Part shown: piece after piece, positions 33,500-42,403 of the stretch | Numbering within the stretch: the first letter of the stretch is position 1 | How the letters are laid out: every line of letters starts with the position of its first letter | Origin: JAYRSJ01 sp041920215 | GTDB lineage: Bacteria; Pseudomonadota; Gammaproteobacteria; Burkholderiales; Burkholderiaceae_C | NCBI GenBank assembly: GCA_041920215.1 | Contig: JAYRSJ010000012.1 | Coordinates: forward strand, 72,944-136,943 | Direction of reading: 5' to 3' | DNA: 64,000 bases | The notes under the pieces: model-generated | The model's input: the letters and a program-made list of their open reading frames with translations, nothing else | The model's database searches: none | Told to the model about the DNA's origin: nothing | Made by a program: the position numbers and the translations under genes

Positions 33500-35518
33500 A
33501 TGGGAACCTCCGCACTGCTTTCGCTGGGCATGCGCGCCATGTTCGCCAATCAGGCTGCGCTGCAGACCATCGGCCAGAACATCGCCAACGCCAACACACC
33601 GGGCTACTCGCGCCAGTCGGTGGTGCTGACCACGCCCGAGGGCCAGTTCACCGGCGCCGGTTTCCTGGGCAAGGGCGTCAATGTCGAGACCGTCACCCGC
33701 TCCTACAACGAGTTCCTGACCAAGCAGTCCGTCAGCACCAAGTCGGTCGCCTTCATGGACTCGACCCGCTTCTCGCAGCTGCAGCAGCTGGAGAAGCTGT
33801 TCCCGCCCGGCGACCAGGGCCTGGGCCAGGCGGCCAACCAGTTCTTCAACGCGATGATCGACGTCAGCATACGCCCGTCCGATCCTTCCGCCCGCCAGGT
33901 GGTGCTGGGCCGCGCCCAGGAGCTGGCCGCCCGCTTCGCCAACGCCGGGCGCCAGCTCGCCGAGCTGCAGACCGGCGTGGTCAGCGATCTGCGTGCCGAC
34001 GTGGGCCAGATCAACGAGCTGGCCAAGCAGATCGGTGCAGCCAACGAGCAGATCGCGCGTGCCAATGGCAGCGGCCATCAGGCCAATGACCTGCTCGACA
34101 AGCGCGACCAGCTGATCTCGCAGCTGAGCCAGTATGTGCAGATCACCACGCTGCCGGCCAGCGACGGCACACTGGGCGTCTTCATCGGCGGCGGACAGCG
34201 TCTGGTGCTGGGCGCGCAGGCGCAGGAACTGCAGGTCACCGCCGACCCCTACGACCCGCAACGCGCCCAGGTCAGCATCACCGAGGCCAATGGCTCACGG
34301 GTGCTGGACGAGAGCGTGCTCAGCGGCGGCTCGATCAGCGCGCTGCTGGGCTATCAGAACCGCGATCTGCAGGACGCCCGCAACCTGCTGGGCCAGATGG
34401 CGATGGCCATGTCGGCCCGCATCAATCTGCAGCAGTCGCTGGGCCTGGACACCTCCAACCCGCCGGGCCTGGGCGCGCCGATCTTCACGGTGGGCACGCC
34501 GCGTGCACTGCCGGCGCAGAGCAATGCCCGCCTGCCGGACGGCAAGTACGCCACCACGGTGCAGCTCGGCATCAGCGACGCGACCAAGGTGCCGGCCGAA
34601 AGCTTTCTGCTGCGCGCCGACCCTTCGGGCACGCCGGGCCGCTACCAGCTCTCGACCCGCCCCGATGGACAGCCCGAGCTGCTGACGGTGGCCGAGATCG
34701 AGTCGCGCTACGGCCTCACGCTCAGCGAGAGCGGCGCGCCGATGGCACCCGGCGACAGCTTTGTGCTGGAGCCGGTGGCGCAGGCCGCGGCCGAGATGCG
34801 CCGGGTGCTGGACAAGACCAATGGCATTGCCGCGGCCTCGCCGATCGCCGGCGTCACCGGCATCGCCAACACCGGCACCGCCAGCATCGAATCGCTGTAC
34901 GCGGTCAACGGCAACATCAAGGATCTGGTCAACCCGGCCAACAACCGGGTGCCGCTGCGCATCGAGTTCGGTTCAGTGGATCCGACCGACAACTCCATCC
35001 CCTACACCGTCACCCTCAACGACGGCACGGTGCTGGACGGTGTCTGGACGGCCGGCGCGACGATAGGCAATTTCCCGCTGTCGGGCATCGATCTGGGCTT
35101 CGAGCTGCGCCTCAACGGCGTGCCGCGCGAGAACGATTCGATCAGCGTCGATCTGACCGCCTTTCCCGGCAGCAACAACGCCAATGCCAAGGCCTTCCTG
35201 GACCTGCAGAACGAGCGCTTCGTCGGCCGCACCCAGCAGCCCGACGGCAGCCTGGCCCGCGGCGCGACCATCACCGATGCCTATGCCGCCGCGATGGGCG
35301 AAATCGGCTCGCGGGTGCAGGGGGCCGAGTACCTGTCCAGCGTCTCCACCACCGTGGCCAGCGAGGCCGAGCAGGTGCGCTCCGGCCAGGCCGGTGTCAA
35401 TCTGGATGAGGAGGCCGCCCGCCTGATGCAGTACCAGCAGGGCTATCAAGCCGCGGCCAAGGTGCTACAGGTCGGCCAGACCATCTTCGACGAACTGCTC
35501 GCACTGGCCCAGCGCTAA
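33500..35518 (+). CDS. flgK: Hook-associated protein 1, FlgK
   Basis: A 672-residue hook-filament junction protein starting MGTSALLSLGMRAMFANQAA. The N-terminal motif is IGQNIANANTPGYSRQSVVL. The C-terminal D0/D1 region has NLDEEAARLMQYQQGYQAAA then KVLQVGQTIFDELLALAQR. The enlarged central region makes it longer than the E. coli protein (547 residues). It is exported with the help of FlgN and sits between hook and FlgL. Confidence 0.97.
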   Translation: MGTSALLSLGMRAMFANQAALQTIGQNIANANTPGYSRQSVVLTTPEGQFTGAGFLGKGVNVETVTRSYNEFLTKQSVSTKSVAFMDSTRFSQLQQLEKLFPPGDQGLGQAANQFFNAMIDVSIRPSDPSARQVVLGRAQELAARFANAGRQLAELQTGVVSDLRADVGQINELAKQIGAANEQIARANGSGHQANDLLDKRDQLISQLSQYVQITTLPASDGTLGVFIGGGQRLVLGAQAQELQVTADPYDPQRAQVSITEANGSRVLDESVLSGGSISALLGYQNRDLQDARNLLGQMAMAMSARINLQQSLGLDTSNPPGLGAPIFTVGTPRALPAQSNARLPDGKYATTVQLGISDATKVPAESFLLRADPSGTPGRYQLSTRPDGQPELLTVAEIESRYGLTLSESGAPMAPGDSFVLEPVAQAAAEMRRVLDKTNGIAAASPIAGVTGIANTGTASIESLYAVNGNIKDLVNPANNRVPLRIEFGSVDPTDNSIPYTVTLNDGTVLDGVWTAGATIGNFPLSGIDLGFELRLNGVPRENDSISVDLTAFPGSNNANAKAFLDLQNERFVGRTQQPDGSLARGATITDAYAAAMGEIGSRVQGAEYLSSVSTTVASEAEQVRSGQAGVNLDEEAARLMQYQQGYQAAAKVLQVGQTIFDELLALAQR

Positions 35519-35550
35519 TGCCCTCCTAACCCTGCTGCTGGAGATCTGCC

Positions 35551-36762
35551 ATGCGCATCAGCACCCAGAATATGTTCGACACCAGCATCGCGACGCTGCA
35601 GCGGCGGCAGGAGCAGATGCAGGAGGCGCAGCAGCGCCTGACCTCCGGCAAGCGCATCGAGAAGGCCAGCGACGACCCCACCGGCGCCTCGCGCGCCGAG
35701 CGCGCCTCGACCGCCATCGGCAAGGCCGAGGCCAACCAGCGCGCGCTGGAGGCCAGCCGCAATGCGATGCTGCTGAGCGAATCGGCGCTGGGCGATGCCA
35801 GCGAAATGCTGCAGCAGATCCGTGAATCCATGGTGGCCGCCGGCAATGCCAGCTACAGCGACGGCGAGCGCTTCAGCCTGGCCAACAAGCTGGTGGGCCT
35901 GCGCAACCAGTTGCTGGGCATCGCCAACCGCCCCGACGGCTCGGGCGGCTATCTGTTCGGCGGCCAGGGCTCGGGTGAACCACCCTTCCTGGATGACGCC
36001 AACGGTGTGCGCTACACCGGCGTGCCCGGCACGGTCAACACCGGCAGCGCCGAGCAGTATCCCCTGACCGTGGACGGCCGCCAGACCTGGCTGCAGGCCC
36101 GCACCGGCAACGGCACCTTCGAGACCCTGGCCCTGCCCAACGCCGGCACCGGCGCGCCGGCCAAGGCCTGGATCGATGCGGGCCGGGTCACCAATCCCCA
36201 GGCCCTGACCGGCCACACCTACCAGGTTTCCATCACCGACACTGGTGCCGGCCCGACCTACAGCGTGCTCGACGTGGACAGCGGCTCGGTGGTGGCCAGC
36301 GGCAGCTACATCCCCGGCAAGAACCTCGAGTTCGACGGCCTGGCCGTCGGCATCTCCGGCCCTGGCGTCGATGGCGACCGCTTCGAGATCCGCCCCTCGG
36401 TCACCGGCCAGAGCCTGTTCAATGTGCTGGACCGCACCATTGCCGAACTCAAGGTGGCCAACCGCACCCCCACCCAGATCGCCCAGGCCAACTCGGCCGC
36501 ACTGCGCGACATCGATGCGGTGATGGGCAATCTGCAGAGCGTGCGCAGCCAGGTCGGCGAGACCCTCAGCAATCTGGACGGCAGCGAGAACCGGCTGGCC
36601 GCGCTCAAGCTCTACAGCCAGACCGAGCGCTCCGCCGCCGAGGATCTGGACATGGTCGAGGGCATTTCCGAGTTCCAGAATCAGCAATCAGGCTACGATG
36701 CGGCACTGAAGACCTATGCGATGGTGCAGCGCATGTCCTTGTTCCAATACCTGAACGGCTGA
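35551..36762 (+). CDS. flgL: Hook-associated protein 3, FlgL
   Basis: A 403-residue protein starting MRISTQNMFDTSIATLQRRQ. The flagellin-like N-terminal region has RLTSGKRIEKASDDPTGASR, and the C-terminal coiled-coil is EDLDMVEGISEFQNQQSGYD then AALKTYAMVQRMSLFQYLNG. It forms the second hook-filament junction layer. Its stop overlaps the next start by one base, linking the flagellar operon to an HDOD regulator. Confidence 0.96.
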   Translation: MRISTQNMFDTSIATLQRRQEQMQEAQQRLTSGKRIEKASDDPTGASRAERASTAIGKAEANQRALEASRNAMLLSESALGDASEMLQQIRESMVAAGNASYSDGERFSLANKLVGLRNQLLGIANRPDGSGGYLFGGQGSGEPPFLDDANGVRYTGVPGTVNTGSAEQYPLTVDGRQTWLQARTGNGTFETLALPNAGTGAPAKAWIDAGRVTNPQALTGHTYQVSITDTGAGPTYSVLDVDSGSVVASGSYIPGKNLEFDGLAVGISGPGVDGDRFEIRPSVTGQSLFNVLDRTIAELKVANRTPTQIAQANSAALRDIDAVMGNLQSVRSQVGETLSNLDGSENRLAALKLYSQTERSAAEDLDMVEGISEFQNQQSGYDAALKTYAMVQRMSLFQYLNG

Positions 36763-37940
36763 TGACTTCCACCCATGCGATCCTGGGCTCCGTGGCCCTC
36801 GGCTATGCCCCCCTGTTCGATGCCCAGCGCCAGATCACGGCGACGCGCCTGACGCTGATTCCGCTGCGCCCCGACGCCCAGCTGGACCCGGCGGAGCTGC
36901 TGGCAGCCATCAGCGAGACCTGGCCCGCCGGCGGTCCGCAGCCGGTGCTCAGCGTGCTCAACGAAGCCCTGCTGGACGCCCTGCTGGCGGCCGAACTCAA
37001 CAGCGGCAGCGGCCTGGAGATACCGGCCTTCATGGCAACCGAGTCGCGCCAGGAGGCGCTGCTGGCAGCCCGCAAGCGCGGCATGCAGCTGCTGCTCAAG
37101 GGCCGGCTGCTGAGCCCGCTGACGCCCGCGCTGATGGCCGCCTTCAAGCAAAGCCTGGTGGAGTTGGACGACGAGCGCGGCCAGCCGGGCGCCGGAGCCG
37201 GCCTGCCCAAGCTGATCACAGGGGTGCGCAGCGCGGCCGATGCCGACGAGGCTTTCAAGCAGCACGGCGCCAGCGCGGTGATCGGCTGGCCCATGCAGCA
37301 GATCGCGGACAGCGGCGCCAAGGCCGAGGTGCAGGCCGATCTGCAGGTGATCGTGCAGCTGATGAGCCAGGTCGACCAGGGCGAGGACATCGACAAGATG
37401 GAGGCCACGCTCAAGCGCGACCCCAGCCTCGCCTTCAAGCTGCTGCGCTATATGAATTCGGCCGCCTTCGGCCTGCCTGTCGAAGTCTCGTCCTTCCGTC
37501 ACGCCATCATGCTGCTGGGCTTCAACCGGCTCAAGCGCTGGCTGGCCCTGCTGCTGACCACGGCCAGCAAGGACCATGCGATGCGGCCCATCATGTTCGG
37601 GGCGCTGCGCCGCGGCCTGCTGATGGAAGAGCTGGCCAAGGGCATGGGCGATGCCGAGGCGCGCGACGAGATGTTCATCTGCGGCCTGTTCTCGCTGCTG
37701 GACCAAATGCTCAAGCAGCCCTTCGACAAGCTGCTGCAATCGATACCCATGCCCGAGCGGGTGCGCCAGGCCCTGGTCGACAATAGCGGGCCCTACCAGC
37801 CCTATCTGGGCCTGGTGCAGGCGCTGGAGGCCGAGTCGGTGTTCGACTACCGCCAGGCGGCCGAGTCGCTGATGCTGGGCGCCCAGGAAATCAACCACGC
37901 GGTGCTGCACGCGCTGGCCAAGGCCGCTCAGCTCGAGTGA
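36762..37940 (+). CDS. HDOD-domain signalling protein with degenerate EAL-like N-terminus
   Basis: A 392-residue cytoplasmic protein starting MTSTHAILGSVALGYAPLFD. The N-terminal roughly 190 residues look like a divergent EAL-like module without a clear EAL motif, so they are unlikely to hydrolyse c-di-GMP. The C-terminal HDOD domain, about residues 200-385, contains LKRDPSLAFKLLRYMNSAAF and SFRHAIMLLGFNRLKRWLAL. This layout matches the YuxH family of signalling proteins. The start overlaps the flgL stop as TGATG, placing it in the flagellar operon. The exact role is unknown. Confidence 0.85.
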   Translation: MTSTHAILGSVALGYAPLFDAQRQITATRLTLIPLRPDAQLDPAELLAAISETWPAGGPQPVLSVLNEALLDALLAAELNSGSGLEIPAFMATESRQEALLAARKRGMQLLLKGRLLSPLTPALMAAFKQSLVELDDERGQPGAGAGLPKLITGVRSAADADEAFKQHGASAVIGWPMQQIADSGAKAEVQADLQVIVQLMSQVDQGEDIDKMEATLKRDPSLAFKLLRYMNSAAFGLPVEVSSFRHAIMLLGFNRLKRWLALLLTTASKDHAMRPIMFGALRRGLLMEELAKGMGDAEARDEMFICGLFSLLDQMLKQPFDKLLQSIPMPERVRQALVDNSGPYQPYLGLVQALEAESVFDYRQAAESLMLGAQEINHAVLHALAKAAQLE

Positions 37941-37964
37941 GCCGCTGACAGCGCGCAGCGGCCC

Positions 37965-40900
37965 GTGTCCTCCTCGCCCAGTCAGCTGTCCCAGCTCTCC
38001 CTGCTACCCCAGGATCAGGCGGCCCTGCGCAGCCTGATGGTCCAGCATGCCGAGCCGCTGCTGCTGCTGGATGCCAGGCTGCAGCTGCTGGACTGCAACC
38101 AGCCCGCCCGCCAGCTGTTGGGCCAGCATGGCCAGGCGCCGCAACTGGCCCTGCTGCGCACCGCCAGCGGCGGCCGGCTGCTGGACTGGATACGGCTGGC
38201 CACCCAGGCGATGGAGGCCGGCCGGCGCGCTCCGCTGACCCCCTCGCTCAATCTGGCCCAAGGCGGCCGCGCCCAGCTCAGCCTGCTGGCCCTGGAGGGC
38301 GAGGGTGAGGCCCGCTGGCTGCTGCAGGCCCTGCCCAGCAACCAGCCAACCCGGCCCGCCCGACCCGGCCGCAGCAAGAGCGCAGCGCCGCCGACCGCCT
38401 CGGCCGAATCCCTGCTGGGCAGCCAGGGCCCGGCCTGGGCACGCGAGCTGATCCAGATCTTCTGGTCCTCCCCCTTCCCGGCTCTGCTGCTGGATGCACA
38501 GCTGCGCGTGCATGCGGCCAACGCTGCACTGGCCGAACTGTGCGGCGAAAGCAGCGAGGCGCTGGAGGGCCGCAGCCTCGGCAGCCTGATGCTGGACGGC
38601 GGCCCCGCCCCGGCGCCGGGCCAGGGCGGCGTGCCCGAGGAATTCGGCCTGCGCACCGCCGCCGGCCACGAACGCTGGATGCGCAGCACCACCCACCCGA
38701 TCAGCGCCGACAAGCAACCGGCACTGCGCCTGTGCGTGCTGCAGGACTGCACCGCCGAGCGCGCCGCGCGCCAGCAGGCCGAGCGCGCCCAGGCCGAGAT
38801 GGAGCAGTGGTTCGAGCTCAGCCCGCTGCCCATGGTGTTGTTCGAGGACAGCGGCCTGATCCTGCGCGCCAACAGCGCTTTTGCCGCGCTCAGCCTGCAG
38901 CCGCTGGCCAGCCTGCACGAGGCCGAGCCGGGGCTGCGCCAGCTGCTGGCCTGGGCCGACGGCGCCCCTGCGCCAGCACTGCGTGAAGCCAACAGCACGC
39001 TGCAGACCCAGGCCATGCTTAGCACGCCCAACGGCCAGAACCGCTGGCTGCTGGGTCGGCTGCGTCCGCTGGCCTTTCTGGCCAGCCGCCAGCGCCGCTA
39101 TATGGCGGTGCTGGAGGACCGCAGCCTGGAGCAGGAGCGCGATCTGGCCCACCAGCAGCTCGATGCGCTGATGGACACGGCCGGCGTCGGCCTGGCGACC
39201 TTCCAGCAGGACGCCGGCTGGCTGCGGCCGCGGCCGGCCAAGCCCGGCGGCGGCACCGGCAGCAACGGGCGCAACAGCCTAGCCAGCCTGCAGGGTGTGG
39301 GCCGCGACATCGTCGAGCCGGGCTCGCTGCCCGAGTTTGAGCGCCTGCAAAAGGCGCTGAAGAAGGGCGACCGGGCCGAGGTGCGCTACGCCGTGCGGCA
39401 CCCTGAGCTGGGTCGGCGCTGGCTGCTGACCCGGGTCGAGCCTGGTCAGCTGCGCTCCGGCCAGCGCACCACCTCGGTGGTCACGCTGGACATCACCGCC
39501 CAGCAGCAGGCCGAGAACCGCAGCGAGCAGCTGCTGCGCGAGCTGACCACCATCATGGACGGCGCCAGCCTGGGTCTGGCCTATCTGCGCGGCGACCAGC
39601 TGCTGCGCTGCAACCGCGGCTTCGAGCAGATGCTGGGCCTGGCGAGCGAGCAGCCCCCCGGCACCCCGGTGGCGCAGCTCTTCGCCGCCCTGCCCGGCCT
39701 GCGCGACCAGGTCAGCGCCGCGCTGCCGCGCCTGGCCGCCGCGCCCGACGAGCAGCCCTTCGAGGCCGAGTTCATCCAGGTCGGCAGCCAGCGCTGGCTG
39801 TCGCTGGGCCTGCGGCCGGTCACGGTGTCCCCAGAGCAGACGCCCGAGACCATTGTGGTGATCAGCGACATCAGCCGGCTGAAGGCCCAGCAGGCCGAGC
39901 TGGAACATCTGGTGCAGGACCGCGAGCTGATGTTCAGCCTCTCCGATGTGGGCATGGCCATCCTGCGCAAGGGTCGGGTCGCCCGTGCCAACGAGGCCCT
40001 GGCCAGCATGAGCGGCTACCGGGTGCAGGAGCTCAACGCGCTGCAGCACCATGAGCTGTTCAAATCACCGTCCGAGTACCACCATCTGCAGCAGACCATG
40101 CAGCGCGCGCTGGCCGAACAGGGCCAGTGGCGGGGCGAGCGCAGGCTGCGGCGCCGCGACGGCAGCCTGCTGTGGGTGCAGGTCAGCAAGCGGGTGATGC
40201 GCGCGGGGGCCCCCGACGAGGGCCTGATCGCCACCTATGTCAATGTAGACGAGCGTTGGCGCGCCCAGCAGTCGCTGATGCTGCAGACCGAGCGCGAGCG
40301 CGCGGTGCTCGATTCGGTGCTGGTGGGCATCGTCACCGTGGGCCGCGGCGGCATCGAGTGGATGAACCGCTCGGCGCGGCGCATGTTCGGCGGCGATCTG
40401 GCGACCTTCGCCGGTCAGCCGATGAGCAGCGTGGCCACGCCCGAGCCCGACCACCCCTTCCGTCAGGCGCAATATCTGGACGAGCTGACCGAGGGTCAGG
40501 CCGAGACCTTCGAATGCCGGCTGCGCGGCCACGACGGCCGCGAGTTCTGGGTGGTGGGCAATGCGGTGGTGACCGGCGTGGCCGCCGGCCGCCAGCTGAC
40601 CTATGCCCTGCTGGACATCGAGCGCCGCCGCCAGGCCGAGGCGCAAACCCTGCAAGCCCAGGCCAGCCTGCGCCGCATCATCGAGGCCGCGCCGCTGGCC
40701 ATCAGCCTGCACGACGCCAAGACGCTGCAGGTGGAACAGATCAACCAAGTGGCGGCCGCGCTGGCCGGCCATCGCGAGCAGGAGCTGATCGGGGCTACGC
40801 CGGAGCAGATGTTCGGCGCCGCGCAGGGTGCGCAGATCCGCGCCGATATGGAGGCCGCGCTGCAGCAGGACGCGGTGATGCAGCGCGAGTACCGGCTCAG

Positions 40901-41678
40901 CCTGCGCGGCCAGACCCGGATCTGGGATGCGCGCCTGCTGCATCTGGCCGATGTCAGCCTGCCCGACGGCCTTTCCGAGCCCGAACAGCTGCTGGTGGTG
41001 GCCAGCGACGTGACCGAGCAGCGCGCCGCCGAGGCGGCCCGGCTGGAGGCCGCGATCGCCCAGCGCGAGCTGCTGGTCAAGGAAGTGCATCACCGCATCA
41101 AGAACAATCTGCAGGGCGTCGCCGGCCTGCTGCAGCAGATTGCCGCGCGCCGCCCCGAGGTGGCCTCGGTGATCACCGAGGCAGTCGGCCAGGTGCAGGC
41201 CATCGCCCAGGTCTACGGCCTGCAGGTGGGCTCCACCGGCCCGCTGCGGGTGCGCCAGGTGGTCGAGGCCATCGTCGGTTCGGTGCAGCGCATGTTCAGC
41301 CAGACCATCGCCTTCAGCCTGGCAGGTCCGCTGGCCGGCCAGGCGCATCGCTGGGCGCTGCCGGAGGCCGAATCGATACCAATCGCCCTGACGCTCAACG
41401 AATTGCTTAGCAATGCGATCCTGCACGGTGGCGGTGCCGGCGTAGGTTGCAGCCTGGTCTGCTCCGCGGATCATCTGGCGCTGGAGATACGCAACAGCGG
41501 CCAGCTGCCCGAGGGCTTCGACATCGCGCGGGTGCCCGGCGGCGTCTCCGGCCTGGGCCTGGTACGCGCGCTGCTGCCGCGCCGCAGCGCCACGCTGGCG
41601 CTACAGCAGGACGGCGCCGAGGTGCTGTGCCGGGTGGAGTTGCGCCCGCCCAGCGTGACGCTGCTGGAGCCACTCTGA
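37965..41678 (+). CDS. Very large multi-PAS sensor histidine kinase (HisKA_2 type)
   Basis: A 1237-residue cytoplasmic kinase starting at a GTG, MSSSPSQLSQLSLLPQ. There is no signal peptide or membrane span. Roughly residues 20-1030 hold a chain of PAS-like modules, about seven; examples begin at VRYAVRHPELGRRW, ELMFSLSDVGMAI, LDSVLVGIVTVGRG and RIIEAAPLAISLHD. The HisKA_2 phosphoacceptor is in LLVKEVHHRIKNNLQGVAGL, near H1042/H1043, followed by N-box TLNELLSNAILHG and the G-box GVSGLGLVRALL. HisKA_2 kinases commonly pair with ANTAR response regulators, and one lies immediately downstream. The kinase lies 24 bases after the HDOD gene, in the same run. Confidence 0.87.
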   Translation: MSSSPSQLSQLSLLPQDQAALRSLMVQHAEPLLLLDARLQLLDCNQPARQLLGQHGQAPQLALLRTASGGRLLDWIRLATQAMEAGRRAPLTPSLNLAQGGRAQLSLLALEGEGEARWLLQALPSNQPTRPARPGRSKSAAPPTASAESLLGSQGPAWARELIQIFWSSPFPALLLDAQLRVHAANAALAELCGESSEALEGRSLGSLMLDGGPAPAPGQGGVPEEFGLRTAAGHERWMRSTTHPISADKQPALRLCVLQDCTAERAARQQAERAQAEMEQWFELSPLPMVLFEDSGLILRANSAFAALSLQPLASLHEAEPGLRQLLAWADGAPAPALREANSTLQTQAMLSTPNGQNRWLLGRLRPLAFLASRQRRYMAVLEDRSLEQERDLAHQQLDALMDTAGVGLATFQQDAGWLRPRPAKPGGGTGSNGRNSLASLQGVGRDIVEPGSLPEFERLQKALKKGDRAEVRYAVRHPELGRRWLLTRVEPGQLRSGQRTTSVVTLDITAQQQAENRSEQLLRELTTIMDGASLGLAYLRGDQLLRCNRGFEQMLGLASEQPPGTPVAQLFAALPGLRDQVSAALPRLAAAPDEQPFEAEFIQVGSQRWLSLGLRPVTVSPEQTPETIVVISDISRLKAQQAELEHLVQDRELMFSLSDVGMAILRKGRVARANEALASMSGYRVQELNALQHHELFKSPSEYHHLQQTMQRALAEQGQWRGERRLRRRDGSLLWVQVSKRVMRAGAPDEGLIATYVNVDERWRAQQSLMLQTERERAVLDSVLVGIVTVGRGGIEWMNRSARRMFGGDLATFAGQPMSSVATPEPDHPFRQAQYLDELTEGQAETFECRLRGHDGREFWVVGNAVVTGVAAGRQLTYALLDIERRRQAEAQTLQAQASLRRIIEAAPLAISLHDAKTLQVEQINQVAAALAGHREQELIGATPEQMFGAAQGAQIRADMEAALQQDAVMQREYRLSLRGQTRIWDARLLHLADVSLPDGLSEPEQLLVVASDVTEQRAAEAARLEAAIAQRELLVKEVHHRIKNNLQGVAGLLQQIAARRPEVASVITEAVGQVQAIAQVYGLQVGSTGPLRVRQVVEAIVGSVQRMFSQTIAFSLAGPLAGQAHRWALPEAESIPIALTLNELLSNAILHGGGAGVGCSLVCSADHLALEIRNSGQLPEGFDIARVPGGVSGLGLVRALLPRRSATLALQQDGAEVLCRVELRPPSVTLLEPL

Positions 41679-41697
41679 GCCAGATCAAGGCTTAGGC

Positions 41698-41703
41698 GAC
41701 AAT
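41698..41703 (+). promoter_or_regulatory. Putative -10 box upstream of the ANTAR gene
   Basis: GACAAT in GGCGACAATCGCCG lies 70 bases before the ANTAR gene start. The gap between the kinase and ANTAR gene (95 bases) may therefore hold a separate promoter. No -35 is obvious. Confidence 0.3.
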
Positions 41704-41773
41704 CGCCGCATAAACAGGGCGGATCGCGATAGCGCCGCCGTTCCAGGAGTCCAGGCAGGGAGACCTTGCAGAC

Positions 41774-42382
41774 GTGAGCACAAAGGGCAAGATTCTTGTG
41801 GTCGATGACGACCGGCTGGTGCTGGCCACGCTCACCCACGGCCTGGCGCAGGCCGGCTACGAGGTCATAGACGCCGACAACGGCGACGACGCCATCCTGC
41901 TGGCGCGCGAGCACCGGCCCGAGTTGGCGCTGCTGGATATCCGCATGGAGGGCATGAGCGGCTTCGACGTGGCCGCCTATCTGCGCGAGGCGCTGCAGAC
42001 CCCCTTCATGTTCCTCTCGGCCTTCGCCGACGAGGCCACGGTGGCCAAGGTCAAGGAGCTGGGCGCGGTGGCCTATCTGGTCAAGCCGCTGGACATCCAC
42101 CAGATCGTGCCGGCGGTAGAGGCGGCTTTTGCCAACCGGGCCAACAAGCCCGCCGTGGCCGACGGCCCCGCACAGGCCGCAGCGCCCCGCGCCCCGGACC
42201 CGCTGCTGGTGCAGCTGGTGCCGATGGCGGTGGGCGTGCTGATGCATCGCTACTCGCTGTCGCGTGCCCAGGCGCTGGCCAGGCTGCAGAAGCTGGCCGA
42301 CAGCGAAGGCCGCCCGCTGGGCGACGCGGCCCAGCGCCTGATCGAAGCGGTGGAGCTGCTGGCCCTGCCCGGTCAGGCCTGA
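41774..42382 (+). CDS. ANTAR-domain response regulator (putative RNA-binding antiterminator)
   Basis: A 202-residue regulator with a GTG start, MSTKGKILVVDDDRLVLATL. The receiver domain has D11-D13 and phospho-accepting D55 in LALLDIRMEG. After an Ala/Pro linker the C-terminal ANTAR helical domain has AVGVLMHRYSLSRAQALARL and QKLADSEGRPLGDAAQRLIE. ANTAR proteins bind paired hexaloop hairpins in mRNA and prevent termination. The adjacent HisKA_2 kinase is the likely partner. GGGAGA precedes the GTG by about ten bases. Target RNAs are unknown; no paired hexaloop hairpins were obvious in its own 5' region. Confidence 0.88.
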   Translation: MSTKGKILVVDDDRLVLATLTHGLAQAGYEVIDADNGDDAILLAREHRPELALLDIRMEGMSGFDVAAYLREALQTPFMFLSAFADEATVAKVKELGAVAYLVKPLDIHQIVPAVEAAFANRANKPAVADGPAQAAAPRAPDPLLVQLVPMAVGVLMHRYSLSRAQALARLQKLADSEGRPLGDAAQRLIEAVELLALPGQA

Positions 42383-42403
42383 GCTGCCGGCCCAGCGCCG
42401 CGC

